NCBI GenBank assembly: GCA_030407315.1
Contig: JALQPE010001709.1
Location: forward strand, 1 to 64,000
Origin: Asparagopsis taxiformis
Lineage: Eukaryota > Rhodophyta > Florideophyceae > Bonnemaisoniales > Bonnemaisoniaceae
Length of the DNA stretch: 64,000 nt
Reading direction: 5' to 3'
Below the pieces are notes generated by a model. The model was not told the DNA's origin. It worked only from the letters and a program-made list of their open reading frames with translations, and made no database searches. Below, piece after piece: positions 44,408 through 56,084 of this stretch; the stretch's first letter is position 1; each line of letters starts with the position of its first letter. The position numbers and the translations under genes are program-made.

Positions 44408-44529
44408 AGGAAATACCAACAAGACTGCTTGGATTGGTTGGCATTTTTTGAATAGATATGGTCTACATGGGGCCTTGTGCGACGACATGGGACTTGGAAA
44501 GACTTTGATGACATTGTGTATGATCGCAG
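44408..44529 (+). pseudogene. MOT1/BTAF1-like SNF2 helicase fragment
   Basis: About 40 codons encode the Q-motif-like RKYQQDCLDWLAFF and, after a one-base shift in a T run near 44446, NRYGLHGALCDDMGLGKTLM with the Walker A DDMGLGKT. This matches the ATPase start of the TBP-removing SNF2 factor MOT1/BTAF1 better than other SNF2 families (the LHG-LCDDMGLGKT spacing). The similarity ends exactly at CAG|GTAACT, a consensus 5' splice site. It appears to be a captured exon end plus intron, not a working gene. Confidence 0.75.
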
Positions 44530-44639
44530 GTAACTATACTATTGTATCAGCTGTTGAAACGAATTGGTCGCTTACCGAGCGTTTATTGAATCTGCGAGCT
44601 CACTACATTATTTGTATTCTCGCCGAGGTGCGCCGGCGG

Positions 44640-44762
44640 TGCTAAGGACAGCCTGTTCAAGGCTGCTCCAGACAGAGTGTCACTGACAGTCTGTCCTAGC
44701 AAACACCCGCTGCCAATCTGGTACACGTGGGCTTCTCAATCATATCACCCACACGTGTACAC
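44640..44762. repeat. Two imperfect hairpins
   Basis: TGCTAAGGACAG (44639) faces CTGTCCTAGCA (ending near 44702), and GGTACACGTGGG faces CCCACACGTGTAC near 44720-44760. No coding. They lie between the MOT1 fragment and the right 6.2-kb repeat. Confidence 0.5.
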
Positions 44763-45018
44763 TTATCATAACATTTTCCCTCTGCCATGATGGCAACCCA
44801 TCTTGGCATTTCGAATTACTAATTGAAAGTCTGACAAACAAATTGAAACTTCAGACGCTATTATCTCCATGAAGAAAGGTCGTAGAAGCTTCGGAGAAGT
44901 TGCTACCCGACTAATTCGGGCACGCTGAACACGATGAGATATGTTTCGGAGCGCCTAGAGCACTCCTTCTAGGAGAAATCGAGGGTCAAAGTTTTCTCAC
45001 GTAATTGAGCCCCTCAGC
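44763..45018. other. Short unassigned stretch
   Basis: Nothing recognised between the hairpins and the inner end of the right-hand repeat. Confidence 0.4.
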
Positions 45019-45147
45019 GTCTGTGTTTTCGGAAGTGGACGCGGACGTCCAGTCTCTCTAGTACGGGTCCTAGTCGGCCCCGAGATTTACTAGAACAAAT
45101 GAACGTCCGCGTCCGAAAAAAAATTAAAATTTTTTGGATGCGGACGT

Positions 45148-45325
45148 CCACTTTCTCTAGTACGTTCGGCGGAATACTAGGACCCGACATCCAGTTTCTC
45201 TAGTACGTTCGGCGGAATACTAGGACCCGACATCCAGTTTCTCTAGTACGTTCGGCGGAATACTAGGACCCGACATCCAGTTTCTCTAGTACGTTTGGCG
45301 GGATCCTAGGACCCGACATTCAGTA
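45148..45325. repeat. 43-bp tandem array, four copies
   Basis: Mirror of the seven-copy array at 15015-15314. The three missing units explain the full 130-bp length difference between the two large repeats. Confidence 0.85.
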
Positions 45326-45750
45326 TACAATATATCAGCAAAAACCGGGAGGGAAGAAATTACAGCGGATGGTAAATTGAGGGCCCATATCGGACCGTAT
45401 TTTATTCTCTCATTTACGAAACTGCTGGTATACAATACGTCTCTCTAGAATAGGAAATACATATCTGATCAGAATAGGAAATAAATACCCGGTTAGAATA
45501 GGAAATACGTATCCAGCCAGGATACGGAATATGTATCCAGCTAGAATATGGAATACGTATCCAGCCAGAATACAAAATACCTGTCAGCATACCGTCGATC
45601 ACCCATCTCCCTCACTATCGCGTTCTCCCTACCATCCGAACGCCATGCACCACCATCCGCACATACTTCAAGAACCCTCACGACCTAGATTACAAAAAAT
45701 CTGCTCCTTCCCAATTCCATCCCCGCTTTCCTCGACACCACCCCAGCCCA

Positions 45751-47323
45751 TTAAATCATCAAGACATGAAACACGAACATGGTCAGCAAAATCTTACACG
45801 ACTTGAAACCCACTCTTACTTCTATCGTATGCCCGAAAATATACACATACCAGAAACACCTCACAGCTTCATTCCCCATCTTCCTAGATCCCTTCTTCAC
45901 TCTCCCTGAGTCCTGCCGTTCCTGCTTCACCACTCCTGCATCACATACACAACATCAACCCCAACAGTCAGATTCAAAAGCAACGCTTACCACGCCAGAT
46001 ATCTTAGAAAATCCCTTACTTACCTCTCATCCATCCTACACACAATACAAACCATGATGCAAAAACCTTGCAATGAATAATCAAAGTCAGCAGTCCATAT
46101 CTTCGCAAAACAAGTCTTGGCGCTCAATGAAACTTACCTTCTGTCATCACCATTCCAGCATCACCTGCATAAAATCGAAATCAACAACAACAGTCGGACT
46201 CAAAACCCACATGTCCCTCTCAGCATACTCTCAAAACTTCCGCACTTTCCTTCGCTCGACACAATACGCACCATGACTGGATAAGCTTCCAATGAATAAA
46301 TATCGCATTAACTGCAATAGTCAGATTCGAAACAAACACTTCTCTCGATGCATACCCTCAGAACTCACTTACTCTCGTTTCATTCTACACACAATACAGA
46401 CCAAAAGTCGAAAATCTCACAACCAACAAATGAAGTCAACATTCCGCATCTTCGCACCACCGGACTGCACGCTAAATGCAACTTACCTTCCGTCATCACC
46501 ATTCCTGCATCACCTACAAAAAATCGAAATCAACAACAACAGTCGGACTGAAAACCCATGCTTCCCTCGCTGCATACCCTCAGAACTTACTTACCCTCGT
46601 TGTATCCTGCACACAATAGAAACCATAAGTCAAAAATTGTACAAAAAAATGTAGTCAGCATTCCATATCTTCGCGCAACTTAACTAGGCGCTCAATGTAA
46701 CTTACCTTCCGTCATCACCATTCCAGAATCACCTACACAAAATCAACATCAACCACAGCAGTCAGACTCAAAACCCACATTCCACTCACTGCACCCCTCA
46801 AATGCTCGCCTACCTCCCTTCCACCCTTCAGCAAATATGCACCATGACTCACTAAGCTCCCAATAAATAAATATTGCATAAAAGACGACAGTCAAATTTA
46901 AAACAAACACTTCCCTCGCTTCATACCCTCAGGACGCACTTAACCTCTTCATCTCGTTGCATCATACAAACAATACAACCAATAATTCACAAATCGTGCA
47001 ACGAAAAAATGTAGTCAGCATTCCATTTCATCGCGAAACCCGTCTTTCAGCTCAATGAAACTTACCTTACTTCATCACTATTCCTGCACCACCTATACAA
47101 CATCAAAATGAACCAGAACAGTCAGACTAAAAACCCATGCATCCCTTATTGCACACCCGCGAGACTAACTTACTTACCTGCCTCCCATGGTTCACAACAT
47201 GCAAACCACGACTCACGAAGCTTCTAATGAATCAATATCGCATCAACGACAACAGTACGACTCAAAACACACGCTTCCCTCGCTGCATACTCTCCAAACT
47301 GGCATACTCACCGTCGTTCTATC
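45751..47323 (-). other. Train of exon-like blocks, mirrored copy
   Basis: The 12- and 27-nt blocks and their splice-like borders described for 13013-14585 are repeated here on the minus strand without indels. The terminal open stretch differs by at least one substitution (an Arg codon becomes Gly). Confidence 0.4.
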
Positions 47324-50196
47324 CTCTACACCAAACAAAGGAAACACGACCAAAGAACCTCAGCCAGTGACGGCGGAGAAGTGGAACTCCACAGATTAAC
47401 CTGCGGCGTCGACTGGACAGCTTTCAACGTCAGCTTAAGTCCTGCTGTGCATACTCCATATCATCGCCGGTATTGAGATTAATAATGGCCCAAGCCATGG
47501 TCTCTGAACTCCCGAATGATGAGATCCGGATCGAGAACATCGGAATGGTATAATCATATATATCACAATCCATTTGCTTCCCTTAAATGATCCCTGTAAT
47601 ATCCACTGTAAAGCACAAACTTATTCCATGAAGTTCGCAGTTAATATAATTTTATTATTTCAAATGAATTAATTGAAAATCCATCTCCCACGGCGGTCAT
47701 TCGTCCTTCCAAGCGCACGTTGCCAGCAAAATGTGTGACCTAGCGGTGATGATTGATCGCTCAGGCACATTCCACCATTGGGCTGCCAGAAGTGAGCACA
47801 AAACTGATACCCACAAAACCACGAGAACATTACAAACGAGGTCTCGAACGCACATTTGGAATACAATATAAATACTATACAACAAACTCTACTCGCTATC
47901 TCAGACGACGCGGTACACAAATAGCGTAGTCTCAACCTTCCGTGAGGCCTTCTCTGATGCGTACAAGTGCGAAACACGTCTAGACGTACATCAGAAGTGA
48001 GCGCGGGATTTTTCGGCACAGGAGATGCTGGGCCACCAAATTGATTTTTCGGAAATTTTAGAATTTCTGGGCTGGCCAGCAATGCAATCGAGCTGGACAT
48101 CCACCGGACGTCCATTTCAGGTTGGTCGTGAGAGAGTGGGGCGGGAACATGATGAAACAAGGACCAAGACATGTCCCTGACGTGTTGAGCCTGAAATCGA
48201 CCCTTCGTAAGACGCGATTTTGGCTTACAGTTGGTGCTTACAGAAGCCAGTGATGACCCCGGTCGGGGCGGCAGCCGGTTCCTGGGGCCGTTGTGGCCAA
48301 ATTAGACACCTTGATTTGAATTGAAATTTGGGCTATTCTCAAAAACATGCACATGTGAACATGTTTTTGAGATGGGGGTCTGCCGTACGGCACAATCGAC
48401 CCGCCCAAATCGATGATTTTTCACAATTTTTTTCTGCCCGAAATTTTAGAATTTCTGGGCTGGCCAGCAGTGCAATCAAGCTGGACATCCACCGGACGTC
48501 CATTTCAGGTTGGTCGTGTGCTGCCCACATCCATGCATTGCAGCAACTAAGCAGGCGGGCTCACTACTCATACAAAGTGCACGTAGCATGGGCAGCATGA
48601 TGGATGAGCAGTGTTTGTCGTGAGAAAGTGGGGTGGGAGCATGTCGAAACAAGGACCAAAACTTCGCCCTGGCGTATTGAGCCTGAGCCTGGAATCGATC
48701 CTTCGTGAGATGTGGCTTTGCTTACAGTTGGTGCTTACAGAAGCCAGCGATGGCCCCGCTCGGGGCGTCGGATGGCTTCTTCTGGGGCCGTTGTGGCCAG
48801 ATTAGACACCTTGATTTGAATTGAAATTTGGGCTATTCTCAAAAACATGCACATGTGAACATGTTTTTGAGATGGGGGTGTGCCGTACGGCACTTTCGAC
48901 CTCCCAAATCGATATAATTTTGCAATTTTTTTTCTGACTGAAATTTTAGAATTTCTGGGCTCGCCAGCAATGCAATTGAGATGGACATTCACCGGACGTC
49001 CATTTCAGGTTGGTCGAGTATTGCACATGGATACAGTTTTGCAGCTATTTCTCAGCCCAACATTTTAGAATTTCAGGGCTGACCAGCAATGTAACCGAGG
49101 CGGACTTCCACTGGACGTCCATTTCAAGTTAGGCTAGTGCTGCACATTTGCTCGCATCGCAGCAACTAAGCAAGTGTTGAGAGCACCGAGATGCCATGCA
49201 GACAAGAGGGAATCGGCTGCAAACGGCTTCCCTGGTCGGCAGCTGGATGTCTGGATGTCAATGGCTGCAAGCATGGAAATCTTGCTACCGCACGGCGCAT
49301 ACACACTGCAGCAGCACATCACTGACGCATGCGAAAGTTGGGTGCTGCAGTGCGTGGTTGTTTGTGTGTTTGTGTGTGCACGACGAACCTTGTGGTATCC
49401 CTAGGCGTGCACTGGTGCAAAAAATTTGGACTGCCCCATCGGTCGTACTTTGACGCATTTACATGCATCGGAGAACGACCAAGGAGGTAGAGCAGCAATC
49501 GCTGTTGGCTGAGCGTCCAAATTGGAGGGCTTGGGACAATGGTTCTATAGCAGTCATTTATAGGACGCCCACCGTTGATGACTGAGATCCACGGTGGGTT
49601 TAGTATTCATGGTGTTGTCCTGCATTGGCGGATGTCGAAGACGAGTACTTCCAGTGAGCGTCCAAGCTGAACAGCGTGAGTGGGTAAGTGAGCGGGGAGG
49701 GGCCGCTCGGGGCGCTTGGTAGCTTCTGGGGCCGTTGTGGCCAAATTAGAATCAAGCCTATGTCCGGCGGACGTCCTGAATTGCTTTATTTTTTGGGCTA
49801 TTCTCAAAAACATGCACATGTGAACATGTTTTTGAGATGGGGGTGTGCCGTACGGCACTTTCGACCGCCCAAATCGATGTATTTTTGCATTTTTTTTCTG
49901 ACTGAAATTTTAGAATTTCTGGGCTCGCCAGCAATGCAATTGCGCTGGTCATTCACCGGACGTCTATATGCGCTCAAGCGATTGCTGTCTGCTTCAAATA
50001 CCTGAGACATTATTGCCCCACACGACATAAAGTCCCCCAACATGCGACGCCCATCAAACATAAACATTTTCATGCTCTTACTACATTCTAGTCGCACACA
50101 TACATCCATCTTCAAACAAAAAATGTCATTTAAACACCACCAGTCCCGCTTCATCGTACGCCAATACCGTCCAGTCGCCCAGCAGACAAGCTAGCC

Positions 50197-50550
50197 GTGC
50201 AGAAAACAAGCACTGCCATCTACGACGGAAACGACTGGATCTCATCATCGCTCTCAGCATTTCCAACAAGCCCAACATGTTTCCCCTACGTCACCCTGCA
50301 AAACGATACCATTGTATACTTCTGCATTCTCCGTCAATTGCATTCATTCAATCTGCGCAATGAATTCTTCAATCTCGAAGCCGGCCGGGTTTTCTGCCCA
50401 TCCTGCAATAAGGGCATTGGAGAAAGTTCTCTAACAATGGCCACTAAAGCCTTGATGCAACTACACGATGCTGATTGCTTCTATCGCTTCCTCAAATCTG
50501 TCGACATTTACAACATACCATCCATCCGAAACATTTCCAAACTAAACTAG
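50197..50550 (+). CDS. Hypothetical 117-residue protein, second copy
   Basis: Identical in sequence to the frame at 9786-10139, in mirror position. See that entry for the CPSC motif. Coding is uncertain. Confidence 0.3.
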   Translation: MQKTSTAIYDGNDWISSSLSAFPTSPTCFPYVTLQNDTIVYFCILRQLHSFNLRNEFFNLEAGRVFCPSCNKGIGESSLTMATKALMQLHDADCFYRFLKSVDIYNIPSIRNISKLN

Positions 50551-51194
50551 ACTGTTCATTGACAAACTCGTGTGTAGCCCCATTTAGACCACTCACCACT
50601 GGTATCTGCTGAGTCACCGCGCACTGCCCTGGTGCTCCCTCCTGAATTCGCTTGGGCTGTCTCAATACATTCCGTACTATGCCTATGAAGCAGTCCCATT
50701 ATGGATCAGCGTTCTGCGTGTTCAGCACATCATCCCCACGTTACCAGAGCTGCAATTTCTCAGCGGTACGGGTATCATCAATCCTTAGCACAGATGTGAT
50801 ACAGCAGCCGATGCAGGTCAATTTCTAGACTCGTAATTTTGCACTCAAGAAGGGAGATCGGTATGGAAATTGTCCAGGCATAACAAACCGCCTGTCCTGC
50901 TCTCCTGCAGAGCAAGCTCCATCGATCCAGTCGATCAGGAACCTGACGACATGTAGTCGGCGTTCGTTCCGGACGCGGAAAGGGCAAATTTTTGTGTGGC
51001 GTTTGCAGATTCAGTCGCAACGGGAAGCGATGAAACTTTCCGCATGGCGTTTGACTGCGGTTTATTTGAGACAGACATCGAGCGATCGGTGTTTCTGTCC
51101 AGATGAAGCTGGAGATCAATGCCGTATTTGAGCTGATAATTGGAGCAAAGATTTGAAACAAATTTTCTGTGCAAATTTACGACGCGACACGGCG

Positions 51195-52588
51195 GAGGGT
51201 GGATAACTCAACGTTAGATGTTATTGGTTGAGCCAACATTACAAGACCGTACCGACGACACGCGCAATCATTGATTTTTCGCTCATTGCTTAGGGAGCAA
51301 AACTGTCCTATGGTCGTATCAAGTTAGACCAGCACATATTTCCGCAACATCTTGGTGGAACGAAGTCGGTGCTCACGAAAGCCTGAGAGCTGCCTTGAGT
51401 CGAGGATTTTGTACGCCGCCTTATCTGTGGTAGTTTCATACTGCGTTGTTTCACCGTTGGACCTGTGCCACGCACACTTGGATCTCTCTCCATACGTACG
51501 TGTAGATAAGATGTGAATTGAGCTACAATAGCATACCAAACTGGAAACCAGTATCTACATGCTTTGTGAGAATATAATGCCTCTTCCTCGAGAAAAGGCC
51601 TCCTTCGGAATACTAGATTTCATTCAACCATATCCATCCATCTCCCATCGCTTCAGCATGAAATCATCACCATTCCATCCATCGCAACGTTCGTCTCTAT
51701 CGAAACACTACTCTCCACACATCTCCCCGATCTTTCAGTCCGACCGTACCCGGCGGCGGCCGAGAGAAACGTACTGGCCATTGTTAAAAGTATCTACGAC
51801 GGCAATGAGCGCATATATTAAATCATTCTCTATGTGAACACAGACCCTGATTGCCTCTCGTTTGTGGCAGAAATGAAACAAACACAAAGACTGCAACTCG
51901 TCCATGCGAGAAGCAAAAGCTACAGATTTTTAGCAAGTATCGATAGCTACAAAGAACCACTGCAACGTTTATTCTAGACTTGTATACATTTTCATTAGCA
52001 CTTACATTACCATACACGAATAGTATTGCATTAAAGATGTTTATGAGAATGACAGGGGTCAGCGGCCGGGTTCCCTCCAGCTCAGCTTGGCTCAGCTCCG
52101 GATGCAGATGTGGTGAAGGGAAGAGAGAAAAGTCAGATATTCTACCATGATCTGATTTGATTTGCAATCCGAGAACTTCTTGACTCCCAAAAGGTGTAAA
52201 CAGTATCCCTGCATATTGGCATCGCCCAAAAGAACTGCAGCACTAACTCAATTTTCATTGCAGAGATCAGCACAACGTATTCGTCTTGAGTGTCACAAGT
52301 TGCAATTAGATGGCGCTGACTCGAAGCTAGGAGAGTTGGTAGTTGTGCCGAGTCGGCGTCTTCGGTTTGATCGCTCGTGTAAATATCCAAGCAAAATGGC
52401 AGGCAAGGAGATACAAAGCCACGCAACAATCAAGCTTACCACATTCCCCAGCCAGAATCACCATAGAAATCCTTGCAGTCTGCATCACACAGATCATCTT
52501 ACGCAGTGCGTGCTGCCCAGGTCGTTATTCGGCCCTATCCAGAAACACTTTCAGGCCTAGTGCAACCAGTAGATCTGAAATGGAAATG
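51195..52588. other. Unassigned, no gene recognised
   Basis: Several short overlapping frames on both strands (for example 52142-52429 minus and 52162-52560 plus) have no recognisable domain and no clear splice structure. It separates the right 6.2-kb repeat from the third partial copy. Confidence 0.4.
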
Positions 52589-54678
52589 GACGTCCGGTGA
52601 ATGACCAGCGCAATTGCATTGCTGGCGAGCCCAGAAATTCTAAAATTTCAGTCAGAAAAAAAATGCAAAAATACATCGATTTGGGCGGTCGAAAGTGCCG
52701 TACGGCACACCCCCATCTCAAAAACATGTTCACATGTGCATGTTTTTGAGAATAGCCCAAAAAATAAAGCAATTCAGGACGTCCGCCGGACATAGGCTTG
52801 ATTCTAATTTGGCCACAACGGCCCCAGAAGCTACCAAGCGCCCCGAGCGGCCCCTCCCCGCTCACTTACCCACTCACGCTGTTCAGCTTGGACGCTCACT
52901 GGAAGTACTCGTCTTCGACATCCGCCAATGCAGGACAACACCATGAATACTAAACCCACCGTGGATCTCAGTCATCAACGGTGGGCGTCCTATAAATGAC
53001 TGCTATAGAACCATTGTCCCAAGCCCTCCAATTTGGACGCTCAGCCAACAGCGATTGCTGCTCTACCTCCTTGGTCGTTCTCCGATGCATGTAAATGCGT
53101 CAAAGTACGACCGATGGGGCAGTCCAAATTTTTTGCACCAGTGCACGCCTAGGGATACCACAAGGTTCGTCGTGCACACACAAACACACAAACAACCACG
53201 CACTGCAGCACCCAACTTTCGCATGCGTCAGTGATGTGCTGCTGCAGTGTGTATGCGCCGTGCGGTAGCAAGATTTCCATGCTTGCAGCCATTGACATCC
53301 AGACATCCAGCTGCCGACCAGGGAAGCCGTTTGCAGCCGATTCCCTCTTGTCTGCATGGCATCTCGGTGCTCTCAACACTTGCTTAGTTGCTGCGATGCG
53401 AGCAAATGTGCAGCACTAGCCTAACTTGAAATGGACGTCCAGTGGAAGTCCGCCTCGGTTACATTGCTGGTCAGCCCTGAAATTCTAAAATGTTGGGCTG
53501 AGAAATAGCTGCAAAACTGTATCCATGTGCAATACTCGACCAACCTGAAATGGACGTCCGGTGAATGTCCATCTCAATTGCATTGCTGGCGAGCCCAGAA
53601 ATTCTAAAATTTCAGTCAGAAAAAAAATGCAAAAATACATCGATTTGGGCGGTCGAAAGTGCCGTACGGCACACCCCCATCTCAAAAACATGTTCACATG
53701 TGCATGTTTTTGAGAATAGCCCAAATTTCAATTCAAATCAAGGTGTCTAATCTGGCCACAACGGCCCCAGAAGAAGCCATCCGACGCCCCGAGCGGGGCC
53801 ATCGCTGGCTTCTGTAAGCACCAACTGTAAGCAAAGCCACATCTCACGAAGGATCGATTCCAGGCTCAGGCTCAATACGCCAGGGCGAAGTTTTGGTCCT
53901 TGTTTCGACATGCTCCCACCCCACTTTCTCACGACAAACACTGCTCATCCATCATGCTGCCCATGCTACGTGCACTTTGTATGAGTAGTGAGCCCGCCTG
54001 CTTAGTTGCTGCAATGCATGGATGTGGGCAGCACACGACCAACCTGAAATGGACGTCCGGTGGATGTCCAGCTTGATTGCACTGCTGGCCAGCCCAGAAA
54101 TTCTAAAATTTCGGGCAGAAAAAAATTGTGAAAAATCATCGATTTGGGCGGGTCGATTGTGCCGTACGGCAGACCCCCATCTCAAAAACATGTTCACATG
54201 TGCATGTTTTTGAGAATAGCCCAAATTTCAATTCAAATCAAGGTGTCTAATTTGGCCACAACGGCCCCAGGAACCGGCTGCCGCCCCGACCGGGGTCATC
54301 ACTGGCTTCTGTAAGCACCAACTGTAAGCCAAAATCGCGTCTTACGAAGGGTCGATTTCAGGCTCAACACGTCAGGGACATGTCTTGGTCCTTGTTTCAT
54401 CATGTTCCCGCCCCACTCTCTCACGACCAACCTGAAATGGACGTCCGGTGGATGTCCAGCTCGATTGCATTGCTGGCCAGCCCAGAAATTCTAAAATTTC
54501 CGAAAAATCAATTTGGTGGCCCAGCATCTCCTGTGCCGAAAAATCCCGCGCTCACTTCTGATGTACGTCTAGACGTGTTTCGCACTTGTACGCATCAGAG
54601 AAGGCCTCACGGAAGGTTGAGACTACGCTATTTGTGTACCGCGTCGTCTGAAATAGCGAGTAGTGTTTGTTGTATAGT
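52589..54678 (+). repeat. Third copy of the 2.1-kb block
   Basis: Direct copy of 10372-12462 (offset 42217, then 42216 after one missing base near 53630). It begins at GACGTCCGGTGAATG and ends at TTGTTGTATAGT. Neither end of the larger 6.3-kb repeat is present, so this block moves or duplicates on its own or is a remnant. Confidence 0.85.
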
Positions 54679-55194
54679 TGTGGAGTATGCGTCTAGTGGT
54701 TTGTAAAGCTTGCAGAACGGGATAGGGATGTGGGTGGCCCTATTTTATGAATACATGAGTACCAATATTCAGGGTTGACAAAGCGGAAAGGCATACGTTC
54801 ATACATGTTTGAGATTGCATAGTGGAGAAAATATTTACATCGAAATTTAGATGGAGCTGATGGAGGTTTTAAGGATGAGGTATGAGAGGAAGAAAATTCT
54901 TCTGTGGTATGAGGATGTGTTCTCTGGAGGGATGCAATCTTGGAATAGTACAGGGGGAGGTGGAAATGTACGGAGTGCGGGTTTAGATTGGATTGTGATT
55001 CGGAGAGGAGTGCCGACGAGCATATGATGGGGATTGGGGAGACACTGCGGGGTGTTGGGGTAGTGAGGGCGGAGGAGGTGTTTAGGTGGGACCGTAGGAG
55101 GGTGCGGTTGAAGGCGCCGAGAGGAGGGGTTTTTTAGGAAAGTGAGGAGAAAGAGGCGGGAAGGGGGTGGCGTCTGTTCACTAGGAGGGCATGA
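54679..55194. other. Purine-rich unassigned stretch
   Basis: The plus strand is strongly G- and A-rich over most of 54840-55180, with long runs such as GGAGGAGGTG and GAGGAGAAAGAGG. No open frame of note. Confidence 0.45.
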
Positions 55195-55505
55195 AGGTTC
55201 CAGAACAGTAAAAATAGTGTCTCAGAACAGTATTTCTAGTGTTCTTCAGAAGAAACAGTACCAACATCGTCTCAGGACAGTGTGCAGTGCGCCATGAACA
55301 GTGAATGTACTGTTCTTCCTCGAAATACACTGATTTGAGAGCGGTGTATATTGTTCTGGAGATTCGAATGTACTGCTCTACGAAAGAACAGTAAATAGTG
55401 TCCTGAAAAACAGTAAAAACAGTATTCATTGAACACAGAACGGTAAATGTGGTAACCGAGATGGTGAACTACTCTCATACGGAACAGTGTAAACTGTTCC
55501 AAAGA
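55195..55505. repeat. Second ACAGTA array
   Basis: GAACAGTA and its complement recur about twelve times, several times as short inverted pairs, as in the array at 1-300 but less regular. Confidence 0.65.
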
Positions 55506-56084
55506 TTTAAATCAGTGTTGTTTAAGGTCAATGTTACTACGAATTGATCAGTCTAGACCGAACTCAGTCTAAAGCAAGAACTAAAACTTCCGGACAATGT
55601 TCTGGTCACTGGCGTGGCAACCATCACGACGAATGACCAAGGTTCCCCTTTTCAGTGAAGTCAAATGCGCTCGTTGACAAATTCAAACATCGTAGGATGT
55701 CAAAACCTGGTGTCGACAAATAGAGATGTGAAATAGACAGAGCTAGAGTCACTAAGGATAAACTGCCAGCTTCCCGCACCCGCGCCCAAACTCGCCCCCC
55801 ACCCGAACCGCCCATCACTTACACTCGAATGCAGCTTCGTCTGCAAGCTCTATCCGATCCTCAAATGCGCCCCGCACCCAAGTCCCACTTGGCAGCCTGG
55901 GAGCGTCCCTCCGCACCGACCAGCGCTACCTCCCTCGTCGCGCCCTCCGCAGCCCTGGGAAAGCTCACCTAGACCCCTGCCATCGCAACAATGGCGCACC
56001 AGTGCCATCAGCCCGCGGGAGCAAGAAGCGCGCCCAAATATCCGCACTGCTACGCATCGTCGCCGCATTATTATCCGACAATGC

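Larger units (their letters stand above)
45019..51194 (-). mobile_element. 6.2-kb repeat, right copy (inverted)
   Basis: Reverse complement of 9142-15447. Coordinates pair by a constant sum of 60336 from the outer edge until the 43-bp array. It contains the same mirror features: four-copy 43-bp array (45148-45325), 24-bp minisatellite (about 45444-45575), exon-like train (45751-47323) and 2.1-kb block (47874-49964). The flanks (ATTGAGCCCCTCAG before, GAGGGTGGATAAC after) show no target-site duplication. Confidence 0.75.

Noticed and set aside
9142..51194. Single 42-kb transposon with 6-kb terminal inverted repeats as the firm call
   Set aside because: No target duplication, no transposase, and the arms have element-like ends on both sides, so two separate inverted insertions explain the data equally well. 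Kept as an alternative.
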